A stretch of DNA of 64,000 nt. Origin: Promethearchaeota archaeon (lineage in GTDB: Archaea; Asgardarchaeota; Lokiarchaeia; Sigyniarchaeales; SOKP01). The position numbers and the translations under genes are program-made. The stretch spans positions 1 to 64,000 of the forward strand of contig JALGVJ010000018.1 in NCBI GenBank assembly GCA_029838195.1, in the 5' to 3' direction. Of the stretch, positions 56,159-64,000 are shown piece by piece (the first letter of the stretch is position 1; each line of letters opens with the position of its first letter). The notes below the pieces were generated by a model, which was given only the letters and a program-made list of their open reading frames with translations, had not been told where the DNA came from and ran no database searches.

Positions 56159-56578
56159 TTAATTCACGATAAGATATCTAAAATTCTTCAATTCATTAAT
56201 ACTATTTATTTCCACCACTAATTTTCGAAAATCTTGTACCGTTCCTTCAAAAGTCATAAAAATCAGGTTTTCTTTAGAAGAAAAATTTTGAGTCTTGCTT
56301 ACGATTTGATCCTTAAATTCTAATTCAATCTTATTTAATTTTTTATGAACATTGATATCATTATCAACCACCATCATCATGTTTCCGGTGATCCTCTTAG
56401 TAACGGAAACGAGCTCGCCATACCCTTCCGAGAGAGAATTAGTATTTTCCATCGTGGACATCAACCGCAATAAAGCATCACGGATTATTTTCGATCTATT
56501 TTCATATTGGTTTTTGGAAATGAGTTTATTCAAGAATTTCTTTAAATTTTCATTAATATTTATACTTATAATGGGCAT
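56159..56578 (-). CDS. NikR-like ribbon-helix-helix regulator without metal-binding residues
   Basis: A 139-residue DNA-binding regulator. Residues 1-45 form a ribbon-helix-helix (PIISININENLKKFLNKLIS), the MetJ/Arc type, and residues about 62-139 resemble the ACT-like ligand domain of NikR, with GNMMMVVDNDINVHKKL and LIFMTFEGTVQDFRKLVVEI. NikR normally carries three His and a Cys that bind nickel; here the only His is in NVHKK, and no Cys is present. So it likely senses another ligand or works without metal. It may regulate genes nearby; no operator was found. Confidence 0.75.
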   Translation of the reverse strand: MPIISININENLKKFLNKLISKNQYENRSKIIRDALLRLMSTMENTNSLSEGYGELVSVTKRITGNMMMVVDNDINVHKKLNKIELEFKDQIVSKTQNFSSKENLIFMTFEGTVQDFRKLVVEINSINELKNFRYLIVN

Positions 56579-56783
56579 GGGGTCTAATCCTCTTGATATT
56601 TATTTTTTTTTTTTTTTCCGGGGTGGTAGTATTATTATTAGATAATTAATCAACAGAATTATTTATATCTTCTTCTTATTTTTAAAATTTCTAATAATTA
56701 TTCATCAAAATACTTTTTTTTCATTTAAATTTTTTATAGTCCAAAATTTTAAAGAGTTTTTAATTTAACAATGCATAACTTGA

Positions 56784-59144
56784 TTATATTTTAATCGAGC
56801 GAGCTAGGACATCCTTGAATTTTTCCACATCATTCACCAGCTTATCAGCATCCTCATCCGTAATGTTCTCGTCCTTTTCATAGCGGTTTAATTGAGCCAG
56901 CCAAAATTCAATTCTACCCAAGATAGCTTCATTAGCTCCCATAATTTTTCTTAAACGCACGAAAGTATCATGTAGCTTATTCCTAATGTTCTGAGCTTTC
57001 CATCGCAGCATGCAATAATCGCTTATTTCAGCAAGATTCTGCGTGATCGCCATCACATCAATGGTTTTCTCTCTTTCTTCACTTTTGATTTTTCTGATGA
57101 TATTTATTTCTTCGAACAGAATTTCAATCACTTTAGCGAGGAATCCCGTTAGTTGTCCTGGATTATTACACCATACTCTCACTTCTAATGACTGACTTGC
57201 GGCGGATACATAAATCCTGGTGATTATTCGACCCCCCGTGACTTTTGCCTCCGCACAAAACCATGCTTCAGCTTCATATTCTTTTAGAGCATTACCACCT
57301 TCATAGGAGGTGACCATGTTCGTTTCAAAGCTTTTCAGAGCGCGAATGCCTGCTCGAAATGCCAAACGAGGATCTAAATCAGCAATCAAAAATGCTCGTG
57401 CGTCATTAGGGAGGGTTTGAATGGCGAGTTGACAATCCTCTATCGTGGAAAGGTCGGTACAGACGAGGGGACATTTAATTTGGACTTCTTTTGGACGAAT
57501 GGGAATAGTTCTTTGTTCTCCTTTGGCATTTTTATAAATGACAGTTCCTGAGATGTTAGAGATTCCGCATTCTTTTGGTTCGATGTAGAAGTCGACGCCT
57601 CGAGAATTACCGGCTTCAATCACCGGGATGTTGATTAATGGGTTTTTCAATTTATAGCTAGTGGGAGCATCCAAAATTACTTTTACATTATTAATCGCCA
57701 TATTGCTATGATTTCGCACGACAACTTTAAATCTAACTTGTCCTCCAACAAAATCATAATCTCTGAGTACTTCGATATTTCCTTGATCTTCGTGGGTTAC
57801 AGGTTCTTTTTTAATTCTTGCGGCGTCTGGCGTGGATACGCTATAAGCTACAAATAATTTTTTTTCCATGTCTATGTATCCATCAATTTCATTTCGACTG
57901 ATGAGTAAGGCTAAATTTTCTTCGATGCTTGATTCGGTGACTCCTAATCGATTTGCTAATTCCCTTAGGGGCATAGTTCTATATGCTTTTGCGATTTCTT
58001 TAATTTTTCCTTCCATGTATTTTAGTGTCATGAATTCTCTTCGTTGGGTGAAGATTCCTTTAATAATCCCTTCTTTAATTAAATCATGGAGGCTTTTTCG
58101 GGCGAGTTCGATAGCAATTTTCAAATCTTTAGCTAATCGAGCAAGTTCGAACAACCCTTCTTTATTAGCGAAATTTTGAATTTCCTTGGCAATTTGATTA
58201 GTGGTAATTACCTCATTACCCTTGTCAGCAAAAAAGGCATTAATTTCCTTAGTTCTCATTAAATTGACGCAGAACGACTTAATTCTTTCTTGGGGCAATC
58301 CAAAATATGAGGCTAAATCGGAAATTGCTACTCTTCCTTTCTCTTTTATTTCTTTAACAAGATTTTCTAAGATATACCCTTGAGTGTAATAGAAATTCTT
58401 ATCTAAAGAAAAGGAGCCTTTAATGTGAAATCTGCTGATCAGTTTATATATTACTTGGATGGCTACTTCTTTACTCGTGTCTAACATTTCCATTAAATCC
58501 GAAACCTTCATAAGGCCGCTATCATGAAAGATAGTCAAGATCTTTTCTCTTAATTCAGGAGAAATGTAATAGAACATGTTATAACGCTCGTCAATGATTC
58601 CATAAATTCGCTCTTCTTCCATGAATCGATTAATTATTTTCATAATTTGAGGTAAGGGAATATTAAACACGTCTTTAATAGTAGAGAAATTGGTAATGGG
58701 AGATCTTTTTAACAAATTTATGAAACAATTGGGACAGATTTCATTCCCCGGCATGTATTTTAATTTTTTTCCACACGATTTCGAACTCCTAATTAATCCA
58801 TATCGTTGAGCCTCACGAGCAAGTTGTTCTTTACGGGGAAAAAACAAGCCGGGGGTTTTTAAATAGGAATTCCAACCGCATTTAGGATTGATACATTTTA
58901 AATAATATTGTCCTGAGGTAAGTTTTTCTAACATTAAAAGTGCGCTACACTCCGGACATTTACTTTCTTCAATTACGGAGCATCGAAAATTTTTTTCCGT
59001 AGCGCTGGCTTTTGAATAATATAGATCATGTTTTTTACAATACCATTGCTCTGTACTGACTGAGTGATTGATGCAAAATGAAGATCCACATTTCTCACAG
59101 GTGAAATCAATATTTTGAGAGTCACAGAACGAACATTTTGGCAC
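56784..59144 (-). CDS. Zinc-finger/winged-helix protein with an Ig-like and appendage-like C-terminus
   Basis: A 786-residue protein of unknown function. Residues 1-45 form a zinc finger with paired CxxC/CxxH motifs (PKCSFCDS, CEKCGSSFCINH), resembling AN1 or B-box fingers, and CPECSALL...CINPKCGW (about 63-90) forms a second. Residues about 140-430 contain repeated winged-helix units (for example VSDLMEMLDTSKEVAIQVIY and MPLRELANRLGVTESSIEEN). Residues about 460-560 look like an Ig-like beta sandwich (QVRFKVVVRNHSNMAINNVK), then an alpha/beta domain up to about 700, and a helical tail. The last parts recall adaptin or coatomer appendage domains, only by order and length. Confidence 0.6.
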   Translation of the reverse strand: MPKCSFCDSQNIDFTCEKCGSSFCINHSVSTEQWYCKKHDLYYSKASATEKNFRCSVIEESKCPECSALLMLEKLTSGQYYLKCINPKCGWNSYLKTPGLFFPRKEQLAREAQRYGLIRSSKSCGKKLKYMPGNEICPNCFINLLKRSPITNFSTIKDVFNIPLPQIMKIINRFMEEERIYGIIDERYNMFYYISPELREKILTIFHDSGLMKVSDLMEMLDTSKEVAIQVIYKLISRFHIKGSFSLDKNFYYTQGYILENLVKEIKEKGRVAISDLASYFGLPQERIKSFCVNLMRTKEINAFFADKGNEVITTNQIAKEIQNFANKEGLFELARLAKDLKIAIELARKSLHDLIKEGIIKGIFTQRREFMTLKYMEGKIKEIAKAYRTMPLRELANRLGVTESSIEENLALLISRNEIDGYIDMEKKLFVAYSVSTPDAARIKKEPVTHEDQGNIEVLRDYDFVGGQVRFKVVVRNHSNMAINNVKVILDAPTSYKLKNPLINIPVIEAGNSRGVDFYIEPKECGISNISGTVIYKNAKGEQRTIPIRPKEVQIKCPLVCTDLSTIEDCQLAIQTLPNDARAFLIADLDPRLAFRAGIRALKSFETNMVTSYEGGNALKEYEAEAWFCAEAKVTGGRIITRIYVSAASQSLEVRVWCNNPGQLTGFLAKVIEILFEEINIIRKIKSEEREKTIDVMAITQNLAEISDYCMLRWKAQNIRNKLHDTFVRLRKIMGANEAILGRIEFWLAQLNRYEKDENITDEDADKLVNDVEKFKDVLARSIKI

Positions 59145-59625
59145 GGTGATACCTCCAATTTATTTTCATGCTTTTTTTCTATTATAATAATAAAAATTCT
59201 AATTCATATATTTTTTTATTGTAGTCCAATTTTTTTATTTTAATAATCGAAAAGTGGGGAAAAAAGAAAAATAAGACTTGATCTCATTTCTTACCCCGCA
59301 AGATTTCGAGTCTCATAATTCTTTATTTCATTTTTTAATGAACTTTATGTAGAGATTTGATTGGAAAAAAAAAATTCCATTATCCAATAATATCTATCTT
59401 ATCCAAATAGATTATTAAATATTAATTTACTTGTAAGTTTTTATTAATCTCATTGATTAATTAAATAATTAGAAGATTAAGCGATTTCCCAATTAAGCCA
59501 CGGGAAAAGAAAAAAACTGAAAATTAAATCTATTTCGATATTATAATTTTAAAGATGTCTTTTGTTAAATTTTAATTCAATCCCATGATAAGGAAAATTT
59601 ATTATGAATACCGGGAAAGACCTAA
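59145..59625. other. Intergenic spacer, no gene seen
   Basis: An AT-rich 481-base gap between two minus-strand genes. It has no open frame of interest, no tRNA and no clear repeat. The promoter of the 786-residue protein gene should be here. Confidence 0.4.
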
Positions 59626-60330
59626 TCAATATGGAAAGATATTAATTCGCAAGAAACTAAGGATCATGATAATTGTATTGAAGACAATGATGATGATTAA
59701 CATGGCAACGAAGATCTTGGTTCTTCTCGAATCTCTGGTTTTTATGATATATTGAGTACTCTGTTTAGCCAAGGCTAAAGGAAATATTCCTACCACGGTT
59801 CCCAAGGCAAAATAAAACACGGATAAAACACCTTCCACGTATCCATAACTAAGACTTAAAGTCAAGCATTGGGAATAGATGAATAATTCAAAAATGCAAG
59901 GTGGAAATCCTGCTAAAATTCCCACGAAAAGAGGAGTTCGGAGTTTTTCCCAATTTAAGTTTTGAATCAGTTTTATCTCCTTCGATCTGGAATGCGGCAT
60001 ATAATTTATATTGGTTAATAAAAACAAGAGAAAAATAGCAGCAAACGTTGAAGATAAAGCACCAAAGAAAATGATTGCGTGAGTATCAAACATGGATTCA
60101 GGAAAGATAATTCTGGGGATTATACTAATCAAAACTGTAGCGAACGCAATGGATAAATTTGCAATGATTAATCCCATTCCATAAAGGACTAAAATTAATA
60201 AACTTTTTTTAGGCGTTTTAGAAATTCCTAAAGACCAAAAGAGCAAGATTGCTTTATCTTCACATGGAATGAAGGTATGGAGAATTCCAAGAAAGAATGC
60301 GGGGAGAAAAATAATAAAATATTCTTGCAT
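59626..60330 (-). CDS. DsbD/UreH-like integral membrane protein
   Basis: A 234-residue protein with six membrane helices arranged in two parts. Each has a Pro-Cys motif near a helix: LHTFIPCEDKAILL and GFPPCIFELFIYSQ. This resembles the DsbD/CcdA transmembrane domain or the UreH-like relatives of it, which carry reducing equivalents or move metals across the membrane. Both Cys are in the usual place, so redox function is possible. It is in the same direction as HisA, with 73 bases between, but there is no other indication of an operon. Confidence 0.65.
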   Translation of the reverse strand: MQEYFIIFLPAFFLGILHTFIPCEDKAILLFWSLGISKTPKKSLLILVLYGMGLIIANLSIAFATVLISIIPRIIFPESMFDTHAIIFFGALSSTFAAIFLLFLLTNINYMPHSRSKEIKLIQNLNWEKLRTPLFVGILAGFPPCIFELFIYSQCLTLSLSYGYVEGVLSVFYFALGTVVGIFPLALAKQSTQYIIKTRDSRRTKIFVAMLIIIIVFNTIIMILSFLRINIFPY

Positions 60331-60403
60331 GAGTGCCTCGCCAGATATTTACGATTTTAAAATGAAACCTTTCTTACTATTAATATAAATGAATTTAATT
60401 AAT

Positions 60404-61117
60404 TTAGTATTTTTGAAATACAGAAAATGGTATTTTTTTCTCATAAAAAGCTTTTCCAATAATTACAGCAGAAACCCCTAATTGTTTTAGCATTTCGATA
60501 TCCTTTTCATTTCTAATCCCCCCTGCAACAATTAAGGGAATTTGTATGGATTGTAACATTTTCTTTATGCTTGGCACGTCTGGCCCCGTTAAAGCACCAT
60601 CCGATTCTACAGACGAAAAAAGAATGAACCCAGCCCCCTTTTTAGCTACATTTTTCCCAAACTCAAACGGATTTATACTGGTTTCTTCCGTCCATCCTTG
60701 AACCTGTATTTTTTCTTTCTTATAATCTAAAGCAATAATTAACCGATCTGATCCAATCATGCGTGCTAACTCCTCAATTACTTGAGGTCGTTTTACGGCT
60801 AATGTTCCAATAATGATTCGATCTGCTCCTAAATTAATCAATTCTGTAGCTGTTTTTATATTTCTAATTCCTCCCCCTACTTGAATCCTTGTCATGCTTG
60901 CTCCTGTTTTGATTAAATCTTTTAGGAGATTTTTATTAATATCAGTACCCCAAGCTCCATCTAAATCCACGATATGAATTCGTTTTGCCCCTTTCTTTAT
61001 CCAAAACATCAGAGCATCCAAAGGATTTTTAAAGTAAATTGTTTCCGTTCCCTTTTTGCCTTTAAATAATCTCACGCATTTTCCATTACTAATATCTATG
61101 GCCGGAATAATTTCCAT
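60404..61117 (-). CDS. hisA: ProFAR isomerase
   Basis: Fourth step of histidine synthesis: isomerises ProFAR to PRFAR in a (beta/alpha)8 barrel. The catalytic Asp residues stand in MEIIPAIDISNGKCVRLFKG (Asp8) and in LIIALDYK (about Asp130). VGGGIRN, IIIGTLAVKRP and VAGGIRNEKDI are the phosphate-binding glycine turns of the two half-barrels. At 237 residues the size is normal. No other his genes are in the window, so the pathway is dispersed or this enzyme is kept for another use. Confidence 0.93.
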   Translation of the reverse strand: MEIIPAIDISNGKCVRLFKGKKGTETIYFKNPLDALMFWIKKGAKRIHIVDLDGAWGTDINKNLLKDLIKTGASMTRIQVGGGIRNIKTATELINLGADRIIIGTLAVKRPQVIEELARMIGSDRLIIALDYKKEKIQVQGWTEETSINPFEFGKNVAKKGAGFILFSSVESDGALTGPDVPSIKKMLQSIQIPLIVAGGIRNEKDIEMLKQLGVSAVIIGKAFYEKKIPFSVFQKY

Positions 61118-61563
61118 TTATTTCCCTAAATTTATTGTTTATCCTTATTTATAGCAAAATCTCATGATCGTTAAATAAATTAATAATAAACCAATCGAAT
61201 GGTCTGAATTGAACGGAGAGAGAACACTCATCAAAAATGATAAACCCTTAAATAATAAATCAAAAAATTAATAAAAATAAAACGGGGATACATAAAATTT
61301 TTTTGAATTTGAAAGGAAAAAGGAAAGGTTTCCATCATTTTTTTCTTTATATTTCCTCTAAGTGAGAAGAGTATAATGTTTAAATTATAAATTAAGAGAA
61401 AATAATCTCTTATGGTACAAGAAAAATGAATAGAATCCAATTTTAAAGCAAATTTACTTCTTTCTAAGTTTTACTTTTAAAAATAGTTTGCTTTCAAATC
61501 ATAAAAGAAAAATACCAGCATTACTTATACTTATTAAAAACCTTAAATGAAAGGTAATCTGAA
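61118..61563. other. Divergent region between hisA and the isomerase-like gene
   Basis: A 446-base AT-rich gap. A TATA-like element (61520-61530) for the right-hand gene is listed separately. An open minus-strand frame across 61231-61440 codes for low-complexity hydrophobic sequence and is not called. Confidence 0.45.
61520..61530 (+). promoter_or_regulatory. Candidate promoter of the isomerase-like gene
   Basis: ATTACTTATAC lies 34-44 bases before ATG 61564. The very same 11 bases occur before the small GTPase gene (63144-63154), which raises confidence that this is a shared promoter core. Confidence 0.45.
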
Positions 61564-63003
61564 ATGTCATTTTATAAAAAAAAAGAAGAGCCTTTTGCAT
61601 TTGCCCTAATCGTGGGAAATAGAGATGCGTTTCCTGATGATCTTGCTAAAGAAGGACGAAAAGATATAATTGAATTAATGGAAGAAATGAATTATGATTA
61701 CGTCATTATTGATGAAGCAGAAACGCCTTTTGGCGTGATCCAAACCTATCAAGATGCTAAGAAGTGCGCTCGTCTATTCAGACAGCACCAAGATAAAATT
61801 TCCGGCATAATTGTATGCTTGCCTAATTTTGGGGATGAAAAAGGAATTGCAAATACTTTAAAATTGGCCGATTTAAACGTGCCGATATTAATTCAAGCCT
61901 CCTCGGACGAAATTGATAAAATGTCAAGAAAATATCGGCGTGACGCCTTTTGCGGAAAAATTTCTGTCTGTAATATCTTACTTCAATATGGAATTCCTTT
62001 TAGCCTTACTCGCTTTCACACGTGCCCAATAAAATCTGAGGAATTTAAAGAAGATATTAGGAAATTTGAAAAAGTATGTAGAATTGTCAAGAAAATTAAA
62101 AATGCGCGCCTTGGCCAAATTGGAACTAGACCAGAAGCTTTTGACACCGTACGATACAGCGAAAAAATCTTGGAGTTAAATGGGATTAGTATAGAACCAA
62201 TTGATTTATCCGAAATTTTAGGAAGAATTGCCCGCTTGGATGACAACGACGATAGAGTAAAGGAAAAGATTAAATTTATAAAAGAATACACTTCTAAAAC
62301 CAATGTATTTCAAGAAGAAGGTCTCTTAAAACTAGCAAAATTAGCCGTGGTAGTGGAAGAATGGGTCATTGAAAATGAATTGGACGGGTTTGCATTTCAA
62401 TGTTGGCCCTCCCTTCAAGAGAACTTGGGAATTGTCCCATGCGCCGTAATGTCCATTTTTAGTGAAGGATTAGTTCCAGCCGCATGTGAAGTAGATATTA
62501 GTGGGCTTATTGGAATGCTCATTTTACAAATTGCCTCAGACACGCCCTCAGCAATCCTTGATTGGAATAATAATTATGGAAATGATCCGAATAAGATGGT
62601 GCTATTTCACTGCAGTAATCTCCCAAAATCTTTCTTCGAAGACACAAGATTAACTGCCCATCCAATCATTTCCGATATACGAACTCCCGAAGTTTCTTAC
62701 GGCGCCATCCAAGGGCGAATTAAACCAAAAGAATGTACTCTATTAAGAATTGAAACGGATGATGTATATGGCACTATTAAAGGAATTTTAGTGGAGGGAA
62801 CTTATACTAAAGATCCTTTAGATACCTATGGGGGATATGGAGTTGTTGCCATTCCAGATCTGCAATATCTTCTAAAAAGATTATGCTTAGGGGGGTTTGC
62901 ACATCATGTTGCAAGTACTCTTGATAATCATGTAGGAGAGATAGTTTACGAAGCATTGGTTAATTATCTTGGATGGGATATTTATTATCATGAGAAAGAA
63001 TGA
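61564..63003 (+). CDS. L-fucose/L-arabinose isomerase-family protein
   Basis: A 479-residue sugar isomerase-type protein. Family features are a Rossmann-like N-terminal part (FALIVGNRDAFPDDLA), a middle domain with KISGIIVCLPNFGDEKGIA, and metal-ligand regions around FAFQCWPSLQENLGIVPCAV and VPAACEVDISGLIGML, matching the Glu and Asp that hold Mn in fucose/arabinose isomerases. The C-terminus ends in a beta domain with LGGFAHHVASTLDNHVGE (His ligand). Substrate unknown; relatives act on L-fucose, L-arabinose and similar sugars. Its neighbours, a small GTPase and a GH5-like enzyme, do not show a pathway. Confidence 0.85.
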   Translation: MSFYKKKEEPFAFALIVGNRDAFPDDLAKEGRKDIIELMEEMNYDYVIIDEAETPFGVIQTYQDAKKCARLFRQHQDKISGIIVCLPNFGDEKGIANTLKLADLNVPILIQASSDEIDKMSRKYRRDAFCGKISVCNILLQYGIPFSLTRFHTCPIKSEEFKEDIRKFEKVCRIVKKIKNARLGQIGTRPEAFDTVRYSEKILELNGISIEPIDLSEILGRIARLDDNDDRVKEKIKFIKEYTSKTNVFQEEGLLKLAKLAVVVEEWVIENELDGFAFQCWPSLQENLGIVPCAVMSIFSEGLVPAACEVDISGLIGMLILQIASDTPSAILDWNNNYGNDPNKMVLFHCSNLPKSFFEDTRLTAHPIISDIRTPEVSYGAIQGRIKPKECTLLRIETDDVYGTIKGILVEGTYTKDPLDTYGGYGVVAIPDLQYLLKRLCLGGFAHHVASTLDNHVGEIVYEALVNYLGWDIYYHEKE

Positions 63004-63143
63004 ATTTAATCATTTTTTCTTTATTTTTATTTTATTTTTAAAAAAGATATTTATTCTGATTTCTTTTTCGCATGTAGCAACTACTCATGCAATTTTATTT
63101 TTGTTTAATTTTAAATAGATTAACTTTTTTTATTTATGAAAAG

Positions 63144-63154
63144 ATTACTTATAC
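63144..63154 (+). promoter_or_regulatory. Candidate promoter of the small GTPase gene
   Basis: ATTACTTATAC, identical to the element before the isomerase-like gene, lies about 74 bases before ATG 63228. Confidence 0.4.
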
Positions 63155-63227
63155 GGAAAGTTATAAGTTTCTAAAAAAATTAAATCATTTTAAATCAAAA
63201 AATGATACGAATTAGTGAGTATCAAGG

Positions 63228-63767
63228 ATGACAGTAAAAGAGAAAATCATCTTGAAGCTGTTAGTAAGTGGGGAAGGCGCAGTAGGAAAAACTTGCTTCA
63301 TGAATCGATATTGCAATGATGTTTTTGATCCAAAAAGCCCTTTAACTAAGGGTGTAGATTTTTTTTGCTCAAAAATCTATGATAATGGCGTGGAATGCGA
63401 TTTGAGCATTTATGATTTTGGGGGCCAGGAGCAATTTCGTTTCATGTTAAAAGAATTTGTAAAAGGCACACGAGGAGCTTTTTTTCTTTTTGATTTAACC
63501 CGATTATCCACTTTAGACCACCTTAATGAATGGTTTGAAATCATAGGAACTCATGAGAAAGTCCCTGTTCTTATTGTTGGTACAAAAAGAGATTTAATTG
63601 ATGAGGATACTTCACGATCTATCAAGGAACATGTCGATCGCATTGTAAATCAATATGATTTTTGCATTGGCTATATAGAAGTATCTTCTAAAACAGGGGA
63701 AAATATTGAGCGAGCCGTAGACTTCTTGGTATCGAAAATTTTACAAACGCGTGTAAATCATGTTTAA
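63228..63767 (+). CDS. Ras-superfamily small GTPase
   Basis: A 179-residue Ras-like GTPase. G1 GEGAVGKT is at residues 15-22, the G2 Thr in SPLTKGVDF, G3 DFGGQEQF at 63-70, with the catalytic Gln at 67, G4 GTKRD at 118-122 and G5 EVSSKTGENI near the end. This is a full set, with the Rab/Ras-like form of G3. The C-terminus has no cysteine for lipid attachment, so it would not anchor to membranes in the eukaryotic way. Asgard genomes carry many such GTPases; the role here is unknown. The gene is alone. Confidence 0.93.
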   Translation: MTVKEKIILKLLVSGEGAVGKTCFMNRYCNDVFDPKSPLTKGVDFFCSKIYDNGVECDLSIYDFGGQEQFRFMLKEFVKGTRGAFFLFDLTRLSTLDHLNEWFEIIGTHEKVPVLIVGTKRDLIDEDTSRSIKEHVDRIVNQYDFCIGYIEVSSKTGENIERAVDFLVSKILQTRVNHV

Positions 63768-63918
63768 AATATTGATATAAATTCCCGGGATTTTTGTTTT
63801 TATCTTTTTTTTGGTTGTTTGGTTAACTATTAAAATTATCTAATTAAAAACATCATTTCCATTATTTTATCTTATTTTCAAGAATAATTAATTAGGAAAA
63901 CATATTTATTTAAAGATA

Positions 63919-64000
63919 ATGGTGTTAGATGTTCAAGGACATTGGTTTATAGATCAAAAGGGAAGGAAAGTTCTTTTAAGAGGGGTAAATTTAGGCGGCA
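63919..64000 (+). CDS. GH5-like glycoside hydrolase, N-terminal fragment at the window edge
   Basis: The last 82 bases start with ATG and read MVLDVQGHWFIDQKGRKVLL followed by RGVNLGG. The pattern (W/F)I(D)xxGRxVxLRGVNxGG is the start of GH5 cellulase-type barrels, also found in endoglycoceramidases. The gene runs off the window, so the catalytic residues cannot be seen. No signal peptide is present before this segment. With the neighbouring isomerase-like gene, it suggests sugar breakdown. Confidence 0.65.
   Translation, partial: MVLDVQGHWFIDQKGRKVLLRGVNLGG

Noticed and set aside
61231..61440. 69-codon minus-strand frame upstream of hisA
   Set aside because: Low-complexity hydrophobic sequence from AT-rich DNA without a clear start signal.

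Overview
The window looks like a piece of an Asgard archaeal chromosome, most like the Lokiarchaeia (inference from gene content; no search was run). It is strongly AT-rich and densely coded. Archaeal markers are a complete nine-gene A/V-type ATPase operon, an FttA/aCPSF1-type KH/beta-CASP nuclease, a 20S proteasome beta subunit, an EF-2-family GTPase, a standalone archaeal ThrRS editing domain and two intron-containing tRNA genes. Eukaryote-like or Asgard-type markers are a Ras-like small GTPase, a single-domain gelsolin-like protein, and several ATP-grasp proteins resembling inositol phosphate kinases (ITPK).

Layout. 1-10.6 kb: rubrerythrin, a DUF362 ferredoxin, an MFS transporter with a poly-Asn leader, a tandem flavodoxin, a hydrogenase-maturation-type protease, a coiled-coil/winged-helix protein, an MBL-fold hydrolase, a DMT transporter and the gelsolin-like protein. 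11.4-19.4 kb: a fusion of a sugar-phosphate isomerase-like barrel with a Cgl0159-type aldolase-like barrel, the ThrRS editing domain, a QueG-like pseudogene broken by a 17-bp tandem duplication, proteasome beta, a GATase1/GIFT-like protein, a PflX-type radical SAM protein and an HhH-FKBP fusion. 19.7-33.5 kb: three ATP-grasp genes beside myo-inositol-1-phosphate synthase, then a GH38-like glycosidase overlapping a zinc-type dehydrogenase, two paralogous sugar:cation symporters flanking a split sensor kinase, and a fourth ATP-grasp gene. 33.5-36.4 kb: a frameshifted UppP-like gene, an LMW phosphatase, a nicotinamidase and a DUF998 membrane protein.

36.8-45.8 kb is the ATPase operon in the order K-C-H/G-F-E-A-B-D-I; subunit E seems to begin at an ATT codon. 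45.9-64 kb: a zinc-ribbon membrane protein, tRNA-Gly(CCC) with a D-arm intron, an EF-2 paralogue lacking the diphthamide loop, PurN, FttA, a NapH-like ferredoxin, a dGTPase-like HD protein, tRNA-Gln(CTG) with a canonical intron, a parvulin, a NikR-like regulator without metal ligands, a large zinc-finger/winged-helix/appendage-like protein, a DsbD/UreH-like membrane protein, HisA, a fucose-isomerase-family protein, a Ras-like GTPase and the start of a GH5-like glycosidase.

The best candidate for an undescribed system is the 11-34 kb neighbourhood: inositol-1-phosphate synthase, four ITPK/RimK-like ATP-grasp enzymes, a fused inositol-catabolism-like double barrel, sugar transporters, a glycosidase and a dehydrogenase. 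Together they could make, phosphorylate and break down inositol or related polyols. This is inference from family resemblance and proximity only.
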